Source of the DNA: Thermoplasmatota archaeon
Lineage (GTDB): Archaea; Thermoplasmatota; Thermoplasmata; RBG-16-68-12; JAJISG01
Length of the DNA stretch: 6,158 bases
NCBI GenBank assembly: GCA_022848835.1
Contig: JAJISG010000025.1
Coordinates: forward strand, 1 to 6,158
Direction of reading: 5' to 3'
Below, in pieces: positions 4,976 through 6,158 of the stretch. The first letter of the stretch is position 1, and every line of letters begins with the position of its first letter. The position numbers were made by a program, and so were the translations under genes. The notes under the pieces are model-generated. The model saw only the letters and a program-made list of their open reading frames with translations, made no database searches and was not told the DNA's origin.

Positions 4976-5059
4976 GAGAATAATCACTGAGAGCTCTGAG
5001 GATATGGCATCCATCTCCGACCTCCGACCAGTCGTGCCATTAGAAGGATCTCCCTTCAT
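4916..5059 (-). CDS. 47-residue single-span membrane protein
   Basis: The minus strand encodes a polar N-terminus (MKGDPSNGTTGRRSEMDAIS), then one long hydrophobic helix from about residue 23 to the end, including VIILLTITVVVAILVYLLAL. A good archaeal TATA box (GATTTATAGG on the minus strand) ends about 26 bases before the ATG, giving a leaderless or near-leaderless transcript; this spacing is the best evidence that so small a gene is real. The arginine pair followed by a polar segment and a V/I/L/T helix recalls the N-terminus of archaeal type IV pilins, but no pilin body follows, so it is either a tail-anchored microprotein or a pilin-like fragment. The topology is probably a short soluble end with the C-terminus embedded. 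It overlaps the 3' end of the NTF2-like gene by 60 bases, tail to tail. No family recognised. Confidence 0.65.
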   Translation of the reverse strand: MKGDPSNGTTGRRSEMDAISSELSVIILLTITVVVAILVYLLALAVL

Positions 5060-5084
5060 GGTGCTAGAAACCTAGGGATTACCG

Positions 5085-5094
5085 CCTATAAATC
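5085..5094 (-). promoter_or_regulatory. Archaeal TATA box for the membrane microprotein
   Basis: The minus strand reads GATTTATAGG, a close match to the archaeal TATA consensus. Its centre near 5089 predicts a transcript starting around 5059-5063, at or a few bases before the ATG at 5059. Confidence 0.65.
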
Positions 5095-5119
5095 CCTGAC
5101 CACTGTCGAGTGTCCCAAG

Positions 5120-5127
5120 CTTATATC
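5120..5127 (+). promoter_or_regulatory. TATA-like box for the DASS transporter
   Basis: CTTATATC is centred near 5124 and would start transcription near 5150, some 13 bases before ATG 5163. Together with the minus-strand box at 5085-5094 this gives two divergent promoters about 35 bases apart. Confidence 0.5.
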
Positions 5128-5162
5128 TAGCCGAGCCCGCTTAACGTGACCTTACAGGCTCG

Positions 5163-6158
5163 ATGGTGATGGCGGGTGCTTCCCGAGGACGTGACGACAG
5201 AGAGAAGGAGCAACCAAAGCGCGAGGAGGACATTCTTGAACAGCTCTACCGCCACGAGGTAGGCCTCAAGCCATTCGTCTTCGCTGCATTCGGTCGGTTG
5301 AGTTACTGGATAAGGAAGACCATACGTCTCATCATTCCTCTGTCCGTCCTCATATTTCTGACATTTGTGCAGATCCTCCCCGACATGAGGATCCAGCACA
5401 TGTTGGCCATCTTCGCGTTCGTGGCCTTAATGTGGGGCCTCGAATCCGTTCCTCTTCCCGTCACCGCTCTCTCCGCCCCCGTTCTGCTGGTTCTGTACGG
5501 GATCTTCGGGAGCGATCGTTCAGCCGTGGCAGAGGCGTTCATCCCCTTTGCCGACCCGGTCATCTACCTCATGATGGGCAGTCTCTTCATGGCAGAGGCC
5601 TTTCGGAAGACGGGGCTTGACCGACGTTTTCTCTTCTTCCTTGCCTCTAAGTCTAGAGGAAATCTGAGGCTCCTTCTCTTGGCCTTGATGGCCTCCGCTG
5701 GAGTCCTCTCCATGTGGATAACCAACACAGCGGCAGCGGCAATGCTCGTACCACTTGCTGTCGCCATCGCTGGCAAGCTGAAAGGTCTGAGAGCAAAGAG
5801 ATATGGGTCGATTCTCATTCTTGGTACTGGAACGGCCATTACCGCCGGGGGGATGGCCACCATCGTGGGTTTCTCGGGGAACGCCATAGCCACGTCCTTC
5901 CTCTCCGAGAGAATATCCTGGACTTTCTTCGATTGGATGAGGGTCGGAGTGCCGATGGCAGTCGCGACAATCCTGTTGACTTATCTTCTCCTCACCAGGC
6001 TGATTCCCAAAGGAGAGGAGGTGGATCTCTCCTGGCTTAATGCCGAGATGAAAGAGCTAGGTCCCCTTTCGTCCAAGGAGAAGAGGCTCCTTGTCATATT
6101 CTCTGCCACGGTCCTGCTCTGGATTCTTGGGGGGGAGCTGGCGACGGAGCTTGGTCAG
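5163..6158 (+). CDS. DASS/SLC13-type anion (sulfate/dicarboxylate) transporter, N-terminal part
   Basis: The frame is open for 332 codons to the right edge, so the C-terminal part is missing. Residues 1-53 are a charged cytoplasmic leader; the first membrane helix is about 55-73. The segment LMWGLESVPLPVTALSAPVL (89-108) matches the E-x-V-P-x-x-V-T-A-L signature of the divalent anion:sodium symporter family. FADPVIYLMMGSLFMAEAF (129-147), with GLDRR at 151-155, matches the next conserved block, and SMWITNTAAAAMLVPLAV (183-200) the first sodium/substrate hairpin. In most relatives this last motif is S-N-T; here it is T-N-T. The second half of that repeat, GGMATIVGFSGNAIA (229-243), replaces the common TPIGTPPN. 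These changes suggest altered ion or substrate selection. Family members import sulfate, phosphate or C4-dicarboxylates; which applies here is unknown. ATG 5163 is the first of three close starts (also GTG 5166 and ATG 5169). Confidence 0.88.
   Translation, partial: MVMAGASRGRDDREKEQPKREEDILEQLYRHEVGLKPFVFAAFGRLSYWIRKTIRLIIPLSVLIFLTFVQILPDMRIQHMLAIFAFVALMWGLESVPLPVTALSAPVLLVLYGIFGSDRSAVAEAFIPFADPVIYLMMGSLFMAEAFRKTGLDRRFLFFLASKSRGNLRLLLLALMASAGVLSMWITNTAAAAMLVPLAVAIAGKLKGLRAKRYGSILILGTGTAITAGGMATIVGFSGNAIATSFLSERISWTFFDWMRVGVPMAVATILLTYLLLTRLIPKGEEVDLSWLNAEMKELGPLSSKEKRLLVIFSATVLLWILGGELATELGQ

Noticed and set aside
5303..5893. Minus-strand open frames within the transporter gene
   Set aside because: They are shadows of a clearly recognisable membrane transporter on the plus strand.

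Overview
The window looks archaeal. Several genes sit about 26 bases downstream of AT-rich TATA-like boxes and lack a Shine-Dalgarno site (leaderless or short-leader starts). Two genes do show strong archaeal-type ribosome binding sites (GGAGGT, GGGGTGA), and small zinc-ribbon proteins are common. Base composition is mixed, and arginine is often encoded by AGG/AGA. A euryarchaeal or Thermoplasmatota-like source is possible, but nothing here fixes the lineage.

Layout, left to right. A minus-strand gene runs off the left edge; its first residues look like the start of a ferredoxin-reductase-type flavin domain (1-64). Next come a TATA box and a plus-strand pair of tiny zinc-ribbon genes (357-497 and 519-686). 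A gene-free stretch (687-1042) holds only scrambled hydrophobic frames on the minus strand. An AhpD/carboxymuconolactone-decarboxylase-type peroxidase gene follows (1043-1600). Convergent to it is a decayed minus-strand thioredoxin-fold gene of the TlpA/DipZ type (about 1619-2183), which keeps its CxxC but carries three stop codons just before it. Then come a 99-residue protein with paired cysteines (2230-2529) and a 114-residue Rossmann protein (2640-2984). A spacer with a small YtxH-like remnant separates these from a class V aminotransferase on the minus strand (3289-4446). A near-palindromic TATA box separates that gene from a divergent NTF2/SnoaL-like gene (4517-4975). The tail of the NTF2-like gene overlaps, in antisense, a 47-residue single-span membrane protein gene (4916-5059) that has its own promoter. 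A divergent DASS/SLC13-type transporter starts at 5163 and runs off the right edge.

How the genes relate. Most appear to be single-gene units with their own promoters; only the zinc-ribbon pair looks like an operon. There is a loose redox theme on the left (putative flavin reductase, AhpD-like peroxidase, dead thioredoxin), but shared function is inference. I found no CRISPR array, mobile element, tRNA/rRNA or recognisable defence system. The most notable items are the broken DipZ-type thioredoxin, the antisense overlap of the membrane microprotein with the NTF2-like gene, and the shared TATA box at 4490-4497.
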